Source: Chitinophagaceae bacterium (GTDB taxonomy: Bacteria; Bacteroidota; Bacteroidia; Chitinophagales; Chitinophagaceae). Taken from it: a stretch of DNA of 64,000 nt. The notes under the pieces were generated by a model. That model saw only the letters and a program-made list of their open reading frames with translations. It was not told the DNA's origin and did no database searches. Location of the stretch: the NCBI GenBank assembly GCA_022843585.1, contig JALHNJ010000001.1, positions 1,054,001 through 1,118,000 on the forward strand, read 5' to 3'. Below, piece by piece: positions 46,101-54,317 of the stretch. The translations under genes and the position numbers were made by a program. The number at the start of each line of letters is the position of its first letter. The stretch's first letter is position 1.

Positions 46101-48436
46101 ATCCGAATAGAAAAAAATTAATTCCTGGCTCTATAGTATTTATTGGATTGGCTTTGCTTTTATTCTTAGTAACTCCGGTATTTAATAAAGGGAAAGAATT
46201 TGGTGTGGCAGATCTCGCTAAAGAAATGGATTCGCATGTGCAATTTCGTTTGCAGCCTTTGTTTGATTATTTTGATTCTTCAAAAGCTACACGCAAATTA
46301 TCAATGATCAAAAAAGATAAGTTGTTTACTGATTCCTTGCGAAAATTACTGGCTATTGGTTTTATTGATGATGCAGGTGAGTATTTCAGAAAGGAAGTTG
46401 AAGCCTATATAAAAACTGATTTCTCCCGCCATCTTGATCAGCGAAGAATGCTCTACCTTGATCTCTATTCAGGAAAACCCCAATTAGCGGTGAACGATAA
46501 TTATTTTCGGATAGAACCACCACCACATTTGCAACAATATTGGGCAGGGAATGTGTTTGGGGATAGCAGTAATTATAATATTAGTTTATGGTCTGCTGCA
46601 GATGGCACCGTTTCTTACAAAAGAATTACTGGCAGCTCAGCAGCTGAAAATACTAGCCTGGGAGATGGGCTGCAACTTTTATTTACAAAAGTCGCAGCAA
46701 AAAATTCTGAAAATAAAATTTACCTGGTAAATAGTTCAGCATCGTCGTATACAATTGCAACGAAGGAAGGCAATAGCATGTTGTCACAGAATGATACGAT
46801 TCAGATTCGTAATCCTGACAGAATACGGGTTGTCAATGCTAAAGGAGTGGATATGATTTTGGTAATACAGCCAGATGCATTTATGAAAAATTATTATGTA
46901 AATGGAAGCCGGTTTTATGTTTACCCACTAGCAGAAGATTTTATTTGGGCAAGAAATTTTGCGGAGAGTATCTCATCTGAGTACACTGCTAATGGGCAAC
47001 CTAAAAAAAATGCTTTCGTATCATTAGACGCAATACTGATGGATTCTTTATCTGTAAAGATTAAAACAATGCTCAATGCAGATACATCTTATAAAAAAGG
47101 AGCCGAGTATGGGATTTGTATTGCTGATGGTAATGGAAGGCTGATTGCTATGTCCGATTTTATTAAAGAAATGAACAGGCCTGATCCAAATGATAAAGCA
47201 GCTTTTAGTAAAGTAATAAGAAGTGACAATGGTTATGTCTCCCAATCACTATTAAGAAAACAAATCGGTAATATAAATTTATTGCGAATGAACCCAGGTC
47301 CGGGGTCTACTTTAAAACCTATTATATTTTCTGCTATCGCTTCGCAATTAAATCTCGACTGGGATAAATTTGCTGCTGAAGGTTTTTCGCAGAAACAAGC
47401 ATTTTTTGGTGGAGAAAAAGTGGCTGAGTATGACTTTGAAAAAAACAATGGTCGTATTAGTTCTGTAGTAGATTATCTCAGGTATTCTGATAATTATTAC
47501 CACTCTAACTTATTGTTGCTCGGCTCTTATTCACGACAAGGGTTGAGAGATTTATTGACCAAACATTTCGCCACCAAAAATCCTGAATCAAATTTTCATT
47601 GGCCCTACTTTAGTTATAATGGAAAACAATACTGGCTTAATGGATTTGAAAACTGGCCGGGTTATTCAAATGGTAAAGCCAATTTTGGCTCAGATAGTTC
47701 ATTTGTATCAACAGGATTGTTTAATAATTATGGCATATACACCTTTCATGCAAGAAAGGGATATGATAAGTTCTCCTCGGTATATGATTCTTCACTTTTT
47801 CAAACAGCCTATAAAAAATCAGGATTTATTTTGCCGGAGTATGCCTTGTTCGACCAGAAAGGAACGGGCATGGATAATGGTAAGCCCAATGAAGTGTTCA
47901 TGTCTTCTTTCAGAGGACATGTAAAAGGTAGCAGTCAGGTAATGGTGCCGCCGGTAAAAATGCTTGACGCTTTTGGTAAATTGGTAAGCCAGAATAAAAA
48001 CTACTCATTGACACTAAACCCTTATGCAGCTGAGCCATCTTTTAATGCTTTTGACGTAGACAACTCAGTTAGTTACAGTAATTATCTATCCATAACAAAA
48101 GAAAAAGTTTTTGAAGGACTCAAACAAGCATTATTGCGGGGAACAGCAGCAAGACTGGGGACGATGCTAAAAAATGGAACTCCCTATTATTACTATGTAA
48201 AAACCGGAACAACTGGTGATGATGCTGCAAAAGTAAAATCGAAACTATTCGTTATTATTATTTCTGAAAAGGATGTTACGAATCCGGACTTTAATTTCCG
48301 GGAGAATAAATTTTTCACCATCTATTTTACTTCACAGAATGGCCCGGCTAAGCAAAATGAAGAATTTCAGGCAATGATCATTAAATATGTGCAGGAATCA
48401 GATGTGTTCAAAAAATATATGAAGGGGAAAAATTAA
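43160..48436 (+). CDS. Putative SEDS (FtsW/RodA-like) and penicillin-binding transpeptidase fusion, 1758 residues
   Basis: N-terminal membrane segments (to about 60), a long extracytoplasmic part (about 65-420), a cluster of membrane segments (about 425-1015) and a long C-terminal periplasmic part. The C-terminal half has the three transpeptidase motifs in order: SxxK at S1383-K1386 (GPGSTLKP), SxN at S1443-D-N1445 and KTG at K1681-T-G1683 (YVKTGTTG). The membrane core ends like FtsW/RodA: D865 in ATDLVASRFFIAEHGKW aligns with the catalytic Asp of HTDFIFAV, followed by TGRYIFFGQDLPFGS. So glycan polymerisation and crosslinking may be joined in one chain. The SEDS part is diverged and less certain than the transpeptidase part. 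It is the last gene of the cluster; its stop overlaps the convergent gene. Confidence 0.8.
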   Translation: MLKFFTSLSFLYAFTIVVLLLYGFFFYKGFIKNGYQKRRFPAIFLLIGAACFSFLYFNIHAPLSLKAFSNLDHHFIRHDGFKVAGKIELGRTDTVNYKTNSYNSFVLQKKESSLNLVSSYSEEPFYTATANSYKLLSVNYPANGHKLSFQLDSTILNIRSVADTSFELSIGNTLITKTGKTIRKGLSGWNVFKDDIQFINSSWYTNEQVVNVLHSILLLRDDVSRNRGGELKYFLSGKLFAYCRAVKYDENFVAVANLAFNKPIEDKSTVAWGISFLDNNKNQFRVQYLGADSFALFNRYPVSYPLTEEEKSNWTKHSVNKFLVAEAKDMEQMPAVFNEGFMFAPFDGDATIDFSPVLLTYQKAKANTPLELQAKFMNGRGIPVISAGNKLLLPAKSADFSWMFSVENSFNWNLGSTNLSAGNWQLLLFGTLLLFFLLVFCSSLIKPVYQLSWIWQLLSCVTIVLLTTRFFLYWRYKTFPPYEGLDLPSVQQLNSPWNFGIIVLTGIILAIIFGFNFLKYLYNRIRKQAASILKLSYQQPSSSKIFFTEDNISSVMNKNALVKWKGVRVIFFAAWIFILLAAGGLAAFNNFDPTTCRHLAIGLMLCYFLFIYISYRHSPLVVSSEKSWWGLNTAKSFDIIINNPVKVLLSVSLLGLFAFVDIGFAIIFLNFLLFNEAFLCINYAIAGLSAGSKKNASLFGMLGFIYLLSFAINLVYGSYIFKYLLELPQLLYLAGYVLFAIAISYAVVRLLHKSSERKRILSGLSSAILLFAIAFLFFPKERILSKAAVTKYRIDVMTMPVDKAIEIAYEDGKTYEPVIRAAQNQWFINTFIYEKNNPGVNNAGFNLLPHAPQNKGAKYNAQATDLVASRFFIAEHGKWSVLLYVLLLLVPTTLLASFYKLYPDFTNRINSNYPTITAGFSLLNYLLITALLVILAATGRYIFFGQDLPFGSILSKQSILFPSILIILIVYLFKRIPLEQYPNRKKLIPGSIVFIGLALLLFLVTPVFNKGKEFGVADLAKEMDSHVQFRLQPLFDYFDSSKATRKLSMIKKDKLFTDSLRKLLAIGFIDDAGEYFRKEVEAYIKTDFSRHLDQRRMLYLDLYSGKPQLAVNDNYFRIEPPPHLQQYWAGNVFGDSSNYNISLWSAADGTVSYKRITGSSAAENTSLGDGLQLLFTKVAAKNSENKIYLVNSSASSYTIATKEGNSMLSQNDTIQIRNPDRIRVVNAKGVDMILVIQPDAFMKNYYVNGSRFYVYPLAEDFIWARNFAESISSEYTANGQPKKNAFVSLDAILMDSLSVKIKTMLNADTSYKKGAEYGICIADGNGRLIAMSDFIKEMNRPDPNDKAAFSKVIRSDNGYVSQSLLRKQIGNINLLRMNPGPGSTLKPIIFSAIASQLNLDWDKFAAEGFSQKQAFFGGEKVAEYDFEKNNGRISSVVDYLRYSDNYYHSNLLLLGSYSRQGLRDLLTKHFATKNPESNFHWPYFSYNGKQYWLNGFENWPGYSNGKANFGSDSSFVSTGLFNNYGIYTFHARKGYDKFSSVYDSSLFQTAYKKSGFILPEYALFDQKGTGMDNGKPNEVFMSSFRGHVKGSSQVMVPPVKMLDAFGKLVSQNKNYSLTLNPYAAEPSFNAFDVDNSVSYSNYLSITKEKVFEGLKQALLRGTAARLGTMLKNGTPYYYYVKTGTTGDDAAKVKSKLFVIIISEKDVTNPDFNFRENKFFTIYFTSQNGPAKQNEEFQAMIIKYVQESDVFKKYMKGKN

Positions 48437-48774
48437 TAGTTTTCTTCCATCGGTTGTGTTATAAGCACTACTTCGGCAGGTACCATTTGCCCGTCTATAC
48501 ATAAGCAATGAGTAGTTTCTTTCGAAAGCTCCTGTTGAAGTTCGTTTTCTATATCGCTTATATCTTTAAGAAAATTATTAACTGGCATCATCATTCTGTT
48601 AATATAGCATGTGCTTTTGTCATGTATAGAAAACAATTCATCTTTTAAGTACGACACACCTTCTTGAAGATGAAGTTTTGCATGTTGATACGAGTCGCTG
48701 AGAAAGTCATGTATTGTCAACCTGTTTTGAGTCAGTACATTATTATTATGCAAACTATTAGATGACTTTTCCAT
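48433..48774 (-). CDS. Hypothetical small soluble protein
   Basis: A 113-residue protein from the ATG at 48774 (an in-frame ATG at 48801 adds nine residues and is also possible). It is helical, His/Glu-rich and has no signal or membrane segment. A C-terminal CLCIDGQMVPAEVVLITQP is the only distinctive stretch. No family is recognised. Its stop overlaps that of the SEDS-transpeptidase gene by four bases, tail to tail, sharing TTAA. Confidence 0.6.
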   Translation of the reverse strand: MEKSSNSLHNNNVLTQNRLTIHDFLSDSYQHAKLHLQEGVSYLKDELFSIHDKSTCYINRMMMPVNNFLKDISDIENELQQELSKETTHCLCIDGQMVPAEVVLITQPMEENY

Positions 48775-49043
48775 AATAATTGTTTTTAGTACAGCAGACA
48801 CTCAAAGATTCATGCCAGAAAGATTCCGCTTGGTTCAGGGCTAATGAAAATCAATTTCTTTGATTGTAAATGTGGAAAAATGCTGTACTATGGCTCTCAA
48901 CCGAAGATTTATTTCTATGAAATATTCAGAACAAAATTTGTTTCAAGGCACGGAGTTGGGAATTTTTTCCCCGATTTGATTTTGCAATCAACACTTGTTT
49001 TTCCATATTGTTTACAATCCCGAAAGAAAGGCTGCTAAAATCA
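48775..49043. other. Intergenic stretch, no supported gene
   Basis: Between the small helical protein and the DUF1573 terminator. A plus-strand open frame of 64 codons (48844-49038) has no recognisable content and is rich in Phe and Cys, so it is not called. A minus-strand box AATCTTTG (48810-48803) is one base off the -7 consensus and could serve the gene at 48433-48774. Confidence 0.4.
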
Positions 49044-49076
49044 AAAGCCCCTCATAAATTATTTATGAAGGGCTTT
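49044..49076 (-). terminator. Intrinsic terminator of the DUF1573 gene pair
   Basis: Inverted repeat of 16 bases per arm with one mismatch, from AAAGCCC to GGGCTTT. The lower stem is GC-rich and the flanks give TTTTGATTTT on the minus strand. The stem is symmetric enough to work in both directions. Confidence 0.75.
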
Positions 49077-49095
49077 ACTCGGCTAAAAGCAATTA

Positions 49096-49524
49096 TTAAT
49101 TTTTTGGTTTGTTTCCTTTTTCTTTTAAGTATGCTTCATATGCTTCAGGTGTTAAAACCTCTCCGCTTATCTGAACAGATTTAGGCTGGTCAATGCCAGC
49201 AAATTTTACAAACACATCTTTATGAAATGTTGCCAATGCAGCAGCATTATAATCTACTTTCAACTTCACAGATGCACCCGGCATAATTGGATCAACAATT
49301 TTTTCCGGCGTAGTGCAGCCGCAGCTTGCGTAAGAGTTTTCAACAACAATTGGTTTGTTGCTGATATTCTTTATTTCAAAATAATAACTAACTGGTACAC
49401 CTTGTTTGATTTTGCCAAAATCATGTTTTTCCACAGTAAATTTTGCAATATCATCAGCTTTAGGCTGAGCCATTGCAGCAAGGGTAAAAACAAAGGCAGA
49501 TGCGAGTAAAAGGATCTTCTTCAT
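49096..49524 (-). CDS. DUF1573 periplasmic protein, copy 2
   Basis: A 142-residue protein with a signal peptide (MKKILLLASAFVFTLAAMAQ) and a DUF1573 domain: EKHDFGKIKQGVPVSYYFEI, the Cys pair in SYASCGCTTPE, then the strand PGASVKLKVDYNA. The fold is an Ig-like ASH/MSP domain, probably a protein-binding module in the envelope. It lies 12 bases after its paralogue on the same strand, so the two are co-transcribed and probably arose by duplication. The mature C-terminus is Lys-rich. No enzyme activity is expected. Confidence 0.9.
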   Translation of the reverse strand: MKKILLLASAFVFTLAAMAQPKADDIAKFTVEKHDFGKIKQGVPVSYYFEIKNISNKPIVVENSYASCGCTTPEKIVDPIMPGASVKLKVDYNAAALATFHKDVFVKFAGIDQPKSVQISGEVLTPEAYEAYLKEKGNKPKN

Positions 49525-49536
49525 GATTGTCTAAAT

Positions 49537-50025
49537 TTAAAAGGATTGTTTTTTTAATAAATCTATAGAAGCATTGGCAGGTGCGGGGCCTTCGGGGGCT
49601 TTCCAAACTGTGCCTTTGATCTTGATTTGTTTTGTTTGATTAGTATTGTAAGTAATGGTAATGAATTTTTCGAATACTCCTTCTGCTGCTGCATTGTAAC
49701 CTACTTTGATTTTTGCTGTAGCGCCTGGCGCAATTTCGTCACGGCTCCACTCTGGTGTTGTACATCCACAGGTGGCAGTTACATTATCCAACTTTAGAGC
49801 AGTTTTACCGGTATTTACAATTTCGAATGTATGGTAAACTGGTTTGCCTTGAGGAATCTTTGCAAAGTCAAACTCTGTTTCTTTCAATTTTACTACATCT
49901 TCATTAGATGATGGTGCAGTTACCACAGTACCATGGTTATGACCATCATTAGGTGAATGACCGGTTTGTGCATTTAAACCAGATATTTCTAATAAACTAA
50001 TGGCTAATAATGCTAATGTCTTCAT
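49537..50025 (-). CDS. DUF1573 periplasmic protein, copy 1
   Basis: A 162-residue protein with a signal peptide (MKTLALLAISLLEISGLNAQ), a His-rich linker (GHSPNDGHNHGT, which could bind metal) and a DUF1573 domain: ETEFDFAKIPQGKPVYHTFE, the Cys pair in TATCGCTTPEWS, and PGATAKIKVGYNAAAEGVF. It precedes its paralogue by 12 bases. A perfect -7 box lies 18 bases upstream (50051-50044 on the minus strand). The His-rich linker is absent from the second copy, so the two have begun to differ. Confidence 0.9.
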   Translation of the reverse strand: MKTLALLAISLLEISGLNAQTGHSPNDGHNHGTVVTAPSSNEDVVKLKETEFDFAKIPQGKPVYHTFEIVNTGKTALKLDNVTATCGCTTPEWSRDEIAPGATAKIKVGYNAAAEGVFEKFITITYNTNQTKQIKIKGTVWKAPEGPAPANASIDLLKKQSF

Positions 50026-50043
50026 GCTAATGGATTAAGATGC

Positions 50044-50051
50044 CAAATTTA
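50044..50051 (-). promoter_or_regulatory. -7 promoter box for the DUF1573 pair
   Basis: TAAATTTG on the minus strand matches TAnnTTTG exactly, 18 bases before the ATG at 50025, giving a leader of roughly 10-15 bases. Confidence 0.55.
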
Positions 50052-50133
50052 GAAAAAAGATGGCATATATTATAGAACAGTTGCAGCCTGGCGGGTATTT
50101 TTTAACATGCCTCTGCCGGGTATTTAATCTTCT

Positions 50134-50141
50134 TATTTTTG
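50134..50141 (+). promoter_or_regulatory. -7 promoter box for the 2-oxoacid dehydrogenase gene
   Basis: TATTTTTG matches TAnnTTTG exactly and ends only 4 bases before the ATG at 50146, so the transcript is expected to start at or near the start codon. Confidence 0.6.
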
Positions 50142-50145
50142 CCCC

Positions 50146-52539
50146 ATGGATAATACAAATCTGGAAACATATAAAGATGCCGAAAAGCTTTCTTTTGATA
50201 AGTTCAGGGATGAAGTGCTATTGGACTATACGATGGTTTGTATAAGCCGGGAAACCAGCTTATTAGGCCGTAAAGAAGTGCTTGGAGGGAAGGCAAAATT
50301 TGGGATTTTTGGAGATGGGAAAGAGGTAGCCCAGGTAGCTATGGCCAAATTTTTCCATACCGGGGATTTCCGCAGCGGGTATTACCGGGATCAAACTTTT
50401 ATGCTTGCGGCCGGACTTACCAACACAGAGCAAATTTTTGCACAATTATATGCAGATCCTAATATAAAGAACGAACCATTCAGCGGTGGTCGGCAAATGA
50501 ACTGTCATTTCGCAACTAAAATGGTGAATGAAAATGGGGATTGGCTTAATCTTTCGGGGCTTAAAAATATTTCCTCCGACATAGCGCCTACTGCCGGGCA
50601 AATGCCACGGGCATTGGGATTGGCCTATGCTTCAAAAGCATTCCGCAGTATCAGCCAGCTTCAATCGTTCACTAATTTATCTAATAACGGAAACGAAGTT
50701 TGCTTTGCCACTATCGGTGATGCATCCACCAGCGAAGGTCATTTTTGGGAAACGATAAATGCTGCCGGTGTGTTACAAGTGCCTTTGGCTGTTTTTGTGT
50801 GGGATGATGGGTATGGAATTTCGGTACCCAAAAAATACCAGACTACCAAGGCCTCTGTTTCCGATGCATTGAGCGGTATGCAAAAAACGGAAAATACAAA
50901 TGGGTTTAATATTTATAAAGTGAAGGGCTGGGATTATGCCGGCATGTGTGAAGTTTTTGAAGAAGGAATTCGTTTTGCAAGGGAAACTCATACTCCCGTT
51001 TTATTTCATGTGGAAGAAATAACGCAACCCCAGGGACATTCCACTTCTGGTAGTCATGAAAGATATAAAACGCAGGAACGATTAGAGTGGGAAAGAGAGT
51101 GGGACGGAATTAGAAAAATGAAAGAGTGGATCATTGCAAATGCATTGGCCAAAGAAGAAGAGCTGGACGGCATTGCAGAAAGAGCTAAAGAACATGTTCG
51201 GGAAAGTAAAGCATCTGCATGGGCAAAATTTATAACACCCGTAAAAAAACAAGTAAGCAGGGCTACAGATTTGATCCATGCCATGGCGAATGCACTACCG
51301 GAACAAACATCGGCTTTACAAAAATTAGCCGTTGAGTTATCTGCCAACCGTGAGCCACTAAGGAGAGATGTGATGAAGTCATTGAACAATGCTCTTACAT
51401 TAGCGGGTAATGCAGATGCTGCTTATTGGACAAAAGATTATTACAAAGAATTACAGGCAGAAAATAAGAAGCTATATAATACGCATTTATATAATGATGG
51501 ACCGAAGAGTGCATTAAAAGTAACGGAGGTGAAAGCAGTGTTTGGCAATGATGCGCCAATGCTTAATGGCTTTGAAGTATTGAATAAATTCTTTGATGAA
51601 TTATTTACAGCCAATCCTAAGGTAGTGGCATTTGGAGAAGATCTCGGTTATATTGGTGATGTGAACCAGGGCTTTAGCGGTTTACAGCAAAAACATGGCA
51701 ATGACAGAATTTTTGATACTGGCATCCGTGAGTTGACCATCATGGGACAGGGTATAGGTTTAGCCATGCGTGGATTAAGACCTATTGCTGAAATTCAGTA
51801 TCTCGATTACCTGCTTTATGGATTACAACCATTGAGTGATGATGTATCAACATTGCATTACAGAACAGCTGGGCAGCAAAGTTGCCCGGTTATTGTTCGT
51901 ACCAGGGGTCATCGGCTCGAAGGTATCTGGCATAGCGGTTCGCCGATGGGCATGGTTATAAATGCACTTCGTGGAATGTATGTATGTGTGCCAAGAAATA
52001 TGACACAGGCTGCGGGTATGTATAATACTTTATTACGAAGCAATGATCCTGGATTAGTAGTGGAATGTTTGAATGGCTATCGACTGAAGGAAAAATTACC
52101 TTCCAACTTGCTTGATTTTACCGTGCCGTTAGGCGTTCCGGAAGTCATTAAGGAGGGTTCTGATGTAACAATTGTTTCTTATGGCTCTACCTTACGTATA
52201 ATACAAGATGCTGTTAATACATTGGAAGCACAGGGCATAAGTTGTGAAATTGTAGATGTACAAACATTGCTTCCTTTCGACATCAATCATAAGATTTTAG
52301 AGTCGCTTAAGAAAACCAACCGCATTGTTTTTGTAGACGAAGATGTGCCGGGCGGTGCTGCTGCATTTATGTTCAACAAAGTGATGGAAGAGCAAGGCGG
52401 ATATAAATATTTAGATGTTGCACCAAGAACCATCACCGGTAAAGCTCATCGTCCTGCTTACGGAAGCGATGGCGATTATTTCAGCAAACCGAATGCCGAG
52501 GAAATTGCTACTATTATTAGAGAAATGATGAGTGAGTAA
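50146..52539 (+). CDS. Fused alpha/beta 2-oxoisovalerate (branched-chain 2-oxoacid) dehydrogenase E1
   Basis: Thiamine-diphosphate enzyme that decarboxylates branched-chain 2-oxoacids and passes the acyl group to the lipoyl E2. The alpha half (about 1-400) has GYYRDQTFMLAAGL, the ThDP motif IGDASTSEGHFWETINAAGV and DDGYGISVPKKYQT; the beta half (about 460-797) has FGEDLGYIGDVNQGFSGLQ, DTGIRELTIMGQGIGLAMRG and the C-terminal EDVPGGAAAFMFNKVMEEQG. In many bacteria these are two proteins; a single chain of about 800 residues is usual in Bacteroidota. No E2 or E3 gene is in the window. It is followed by dodecin after 56 bases, on the same strand. Confidence 0.93.
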   Translation: MDNTNLETYKDAEKLSFDKFRDEVLLDYTMVCISRETSLLGRKEVLGGKAKFGIFGDGKEVAQVAMAKFFHTGDFRSGYYRDQTFMLAAGLTNTEQIFAQLYADPNIKNEPFSGGRQMNCHFATKMVNENGDWLNLSGLKNISSDIAPTAGQMPRALGLAYASKAFRSISQLQSFTNLSNNGNEVCFATIGDASTSEGHFWETINAAGVLQVPLAVFVWDDGYGISVPKKYQTTKASVSDALSGMQKTENTNGFNIYKVKGWDYAGMCEVFEEGIRFARETHTPVLFHVEEITQPQGHSTSGSHERYKTQERLEWEREWDGIRKMKEWIIANALAKEEELDGIAERAKEHVRESKASAWAKFITPVKKQVSRATDLIHAMANALPEQTSALQKLAVELSANREPLRRDVMKSLNNALTLAGNADAAYWTKDYYKELQAENKKLYNTHLYNDGPKSALKVTEVKAVFGNDAPMLNGFEVLNKFFDELFTANPKVVAFGEDLGYIGDVNQGFSGLQQKHGNDRIFDTGIRELTIMGQGIGLAMRGLRPIAEIQYLDYLLYGLQPLSDDVSTLHYRTAGQQSCPVIVRTRGHRLEGIWHSGSPMGMVINALRGMYVCVPRNMTQAAGMYNTLLRSNDPGLVVECLNGYRLKEKLPSNLLDFTVPLGVPEVIKEGSDVTIVSYGSTLRIIQDAVNTLEAQGISCEIVDVQTLLPFDINHKILESLKKTNRIVFVDEDVPGGAAAFMFNKVMEEQGGYKYLDVAPRTITGKAHRPAYGSDGDYFSKPNAEEIATIIREMMSE

Positions 52540-52595
52540 TGATAAATTGTCGTATCTTATATGACTAAATTATTATTAACTATAAATCTTTTTCT

Positions 52596-52811
52596 ATGTC
52601 TATTGTAAAAGTTATTGAGCTGATTGCTTCCTCCGATAAGAGTTTTGACGATGCCGTAAAACAAGCGGTTAAAGAAGCATCAAAAACTATTCGTAATGTG
52701 GATTCCGTATGGGTAAAGGATATGAAAGTGCATGTAAAGGACGGGAAGATAAAATCCTATGGTGTAATCTGCAAAGTTTCGTTCCGCTTAGATAGTGACG
52801 ATAAGGATTAA
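52596..52811 (+). CDS. Dodecin
   Basis: A 71-residue flavin-binding dodecin. The family pattern is clear: VKVIELIASSDKSFDDAVKQ, the helix AVKEASKTIRNVDSVWVKDM and the strand KIKSYGVICKVSFRLD. Dodecins assemble as dodecamers that store and protect FMN, riboflavin or CoA-linked ligands. It lies 56 bases after the dehydrogenase gene and ends with a strong terminator. The Trp that stacks on the flavin is W39. Confidence 0.93.
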   Translation: MSIVKVIELIASSDKSFDDAVKQAVKEASKTIRNVDSVWVKDMKVHVKDGKIKSYGVICKVSFRLDSDDKD

Positions 52812-52833
52812 TTCAACTCTTGTAAATTAATAT

Positions 52834-52865
52834 TCCCGTTTTGCATTTTGTGAAACGGGATTTTT
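52834..52865 (+). terminator. Intrinsic terminator after dodecin
   Basis: TCCCGTTT - 11-base loop - AAACGGGA followed by TTTTTG and TTTT. An 8-bp perfect stem, 22 bases after the stop. Confidence 0.85.
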
Positions 52866-52881
52866 GTTTTTATTGAATTAG

Positions 52882-52889
52882 TACATTTG
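52882..52889 (+). promoter_or_regulatory. -7 promoter box for the TRIC-type channel gene
   Basis: TACATTTG matches TAnnTTTG exactly, 7 bases before the ATG at 52897. A TTTG 15 bases upstream (52863-52866), inside the terminator tail, is a possible but short-spaced -33 element. Confidence 0.6.
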
Positions 52890-52896
52890 ATTATCC

Positions 52897-53529
52897 ATGC
52901 CAACTAACTTCTTATATATTATCGATATTCTCGGCACCTTTTCATTCGCTGTTTCAGGGGCATTTTTGGCGATGGAGAAAAAACTGGATCCATTTGGAGT
53001 ATTAGTATTGGCTTTTGTTACGGCTATTGGCGGCGGTACCTTACGGGATATGATGATCGGCAATTTGCCAGTAAGCTGGCTGACGAATTCAACTGCTACG
53101 ATTGTAATTTTTGCTTCCGCTGTTGTTACTATGTTTTTTGGCCGTTATCTTAAACATTTAACTACTACATTGTTTTTGTTTGATGCATTAGGTTTGGGTT
53201 TGTTTACTGTGGTTGGTATTAAACTGGGCATAGCAAAAGATTTTAGTGCCGGGGTATGTATAACATTAGGAACTATTACCGCTTGCTTTGGTGGTGTGGT
53301 ACGGGATGTCTTGTTGAATAACATTCCCCTGTTATTTCGTAAGGAAATTTACGCAATGGCTTGTATTTTGGGCGGCCTCTTGTATTTTCTATTGCGTTAT
53401 TTTAAAATAGATGCAGATCTGGTGACTATTATTTGCATTCTTGTGATATTTTTAATCCGGGTAGTAGCCGTTCGTTATAATCTTTCACTGCCTGCTTTTT
53501 ATAGATCAAAACTAACAGAAAAGGAATGA
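52897..53529 (+). CDS. TRIC-type (UPF0126/YicG) membrane channel
   Basis: A 210-residue protein of seven membrane segments in two similar halves, the trimeric intracellular cation channel family. The repeated motif is FAVSGAFLAMEKKLDPFGVL plus AIGGGTLRDMMIGNLP in the first half and FDALGLGLFTVVGIKLG plus ACFGGVVRDVLLNNIPLLFR in the second, with the glycine-rich kinks of the pore. Bacterial members conduct K+ or Na+; the physiological role is not settled. The TGA overlaps the next ATG (ATGA), so it is translationally coupled to the PhzF gene. Confidence 0.93.
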   Translation: MPTNFLYIIDILGTFSFAVSGAFLAMEKKLDPFGVLVLAFVTAIGGGTLRDMMIGNLPVSWLTNSTATIVIFASAVVTMFFGRYLKHLTTTLFLFDALGLGLFTVVGIKLGIAKDFSAGVCITLGTITACFGGVVRDVLLNNIPLLFRKEIYAMACILGGLLYFLLRYFKIDADLVTIICILVIFLIRVVAVRYNLSLPAFYRSKLTEKE

Positions 53530-54308
53530 ATCTTACTATTTACCAGGTTGATGCGTTTACAAACAAGCTTTTCTGCGGAAACCCCGCTGCAGTAATTCCA
53601 TTAGAGCAATGGGTTGGTGATGAACTGATGCAGCAAATTGCAATGGAAAATAACTTAGCTGAAACTGCCTTTTTTGTTCCGAAGGAGAATGATTACGAAA
53701 TAAGATGGTTTACACCGGAGCTGGAAATTAACCTTTGTGGCCATGCCACCCTTGCTGCTGCTCATGTCTTATATAAAATGCTGGGATGTGTAAATCCGGT
53801 TATTACATTTCATTCCAAAAGTGGTCCTTTGTATATTTCGCAGAATGGCGATACGATTAATCTTGATTTTCCTTCGTGGATGCCAGAGCGGATAACCGAA
53901 TATCCCGAAGAGTTATTGGCATCCCTCGGTAACCCGGAAATAGCAGGTGTGTATAAGAACCGGGATTATTTGGTTGAATTGATCAATGAAGATGCAGTAA
54001 TAAAACTTCGGCCTGACTTTACATTGATGAAAAAAGCAGGTGCCATGGTGATTGTAACTGCACCCGGAAAGGAAGTAGATTTTGTATCCCGTTTTTTTGC
54101 CCCTACTGTCGGTATTGATGAAGATCCGGTTACTGGCTCTGCACATTCTCAATTGATTCCATTCTGGAATTATAAATTGGGAAAGGATAAAATGTATGCA
54201 AAACAGCTCTCAAAAAGGGGCGGTGATATTTATTGCGAACAGAAAGGTGACCGGGTAATTATGGGTGGGCAATGTGTATTTTATATGAAAGGCGAAATTG
54301 AAGTATAA
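53526..54308 (+). CDS. PhzF-family isomerase
   Basis: A 260-residue protein of the PhzF/diaminopimelate epimerase fold, built of two similar halves. Hallmarks: YQVDAFTNKLFCGNPAAVIP, the catalytic Glu in MENNLAETAFFV, EIRWFTPELEINLCGHATLA, and in the second half FAPTVGIDEDPVTGSAHSQL and GDRVIMGGQCVFYMKGEI. The family catalyses proton shifts on cyclic or amino acid substrates; no phenazine genes are near, so the substrate is unknown. The start overlaps the channel gene. A small membrane protein gene follows after 9 bases. Confidence 0.93.
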   Translation: MNLTIYQVDAFTNKLFCGNPAAVIPLEQWVGDELMQQIAMENNLAETAFFVPKENDYEIRWFTPELEINLCGHATLAAAHVLYKMLGCVNPVITFHSKSGPLYISQNGDTINLDFPSWMPERITEYPEELLASLGNPEIAGVYKNRDYLVELINEDAVIKLRPDFTLMKKAGAMVIVTAPGKEVDFVSRFFAPTVGIDEDPVTGSAHSQLIPFWNYKLGKDKMYAKQLSKRGGDIYCEQKGDRVIMGGQCVFYMKGEIEV

Positions 54309-54317
54309 AGTAAATAT

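Noticed and set aside
48844-49038. A 64-residue open frame
   Set aside because: No motif, unusual Phe/Cys content and no start signal; probably non-coding.
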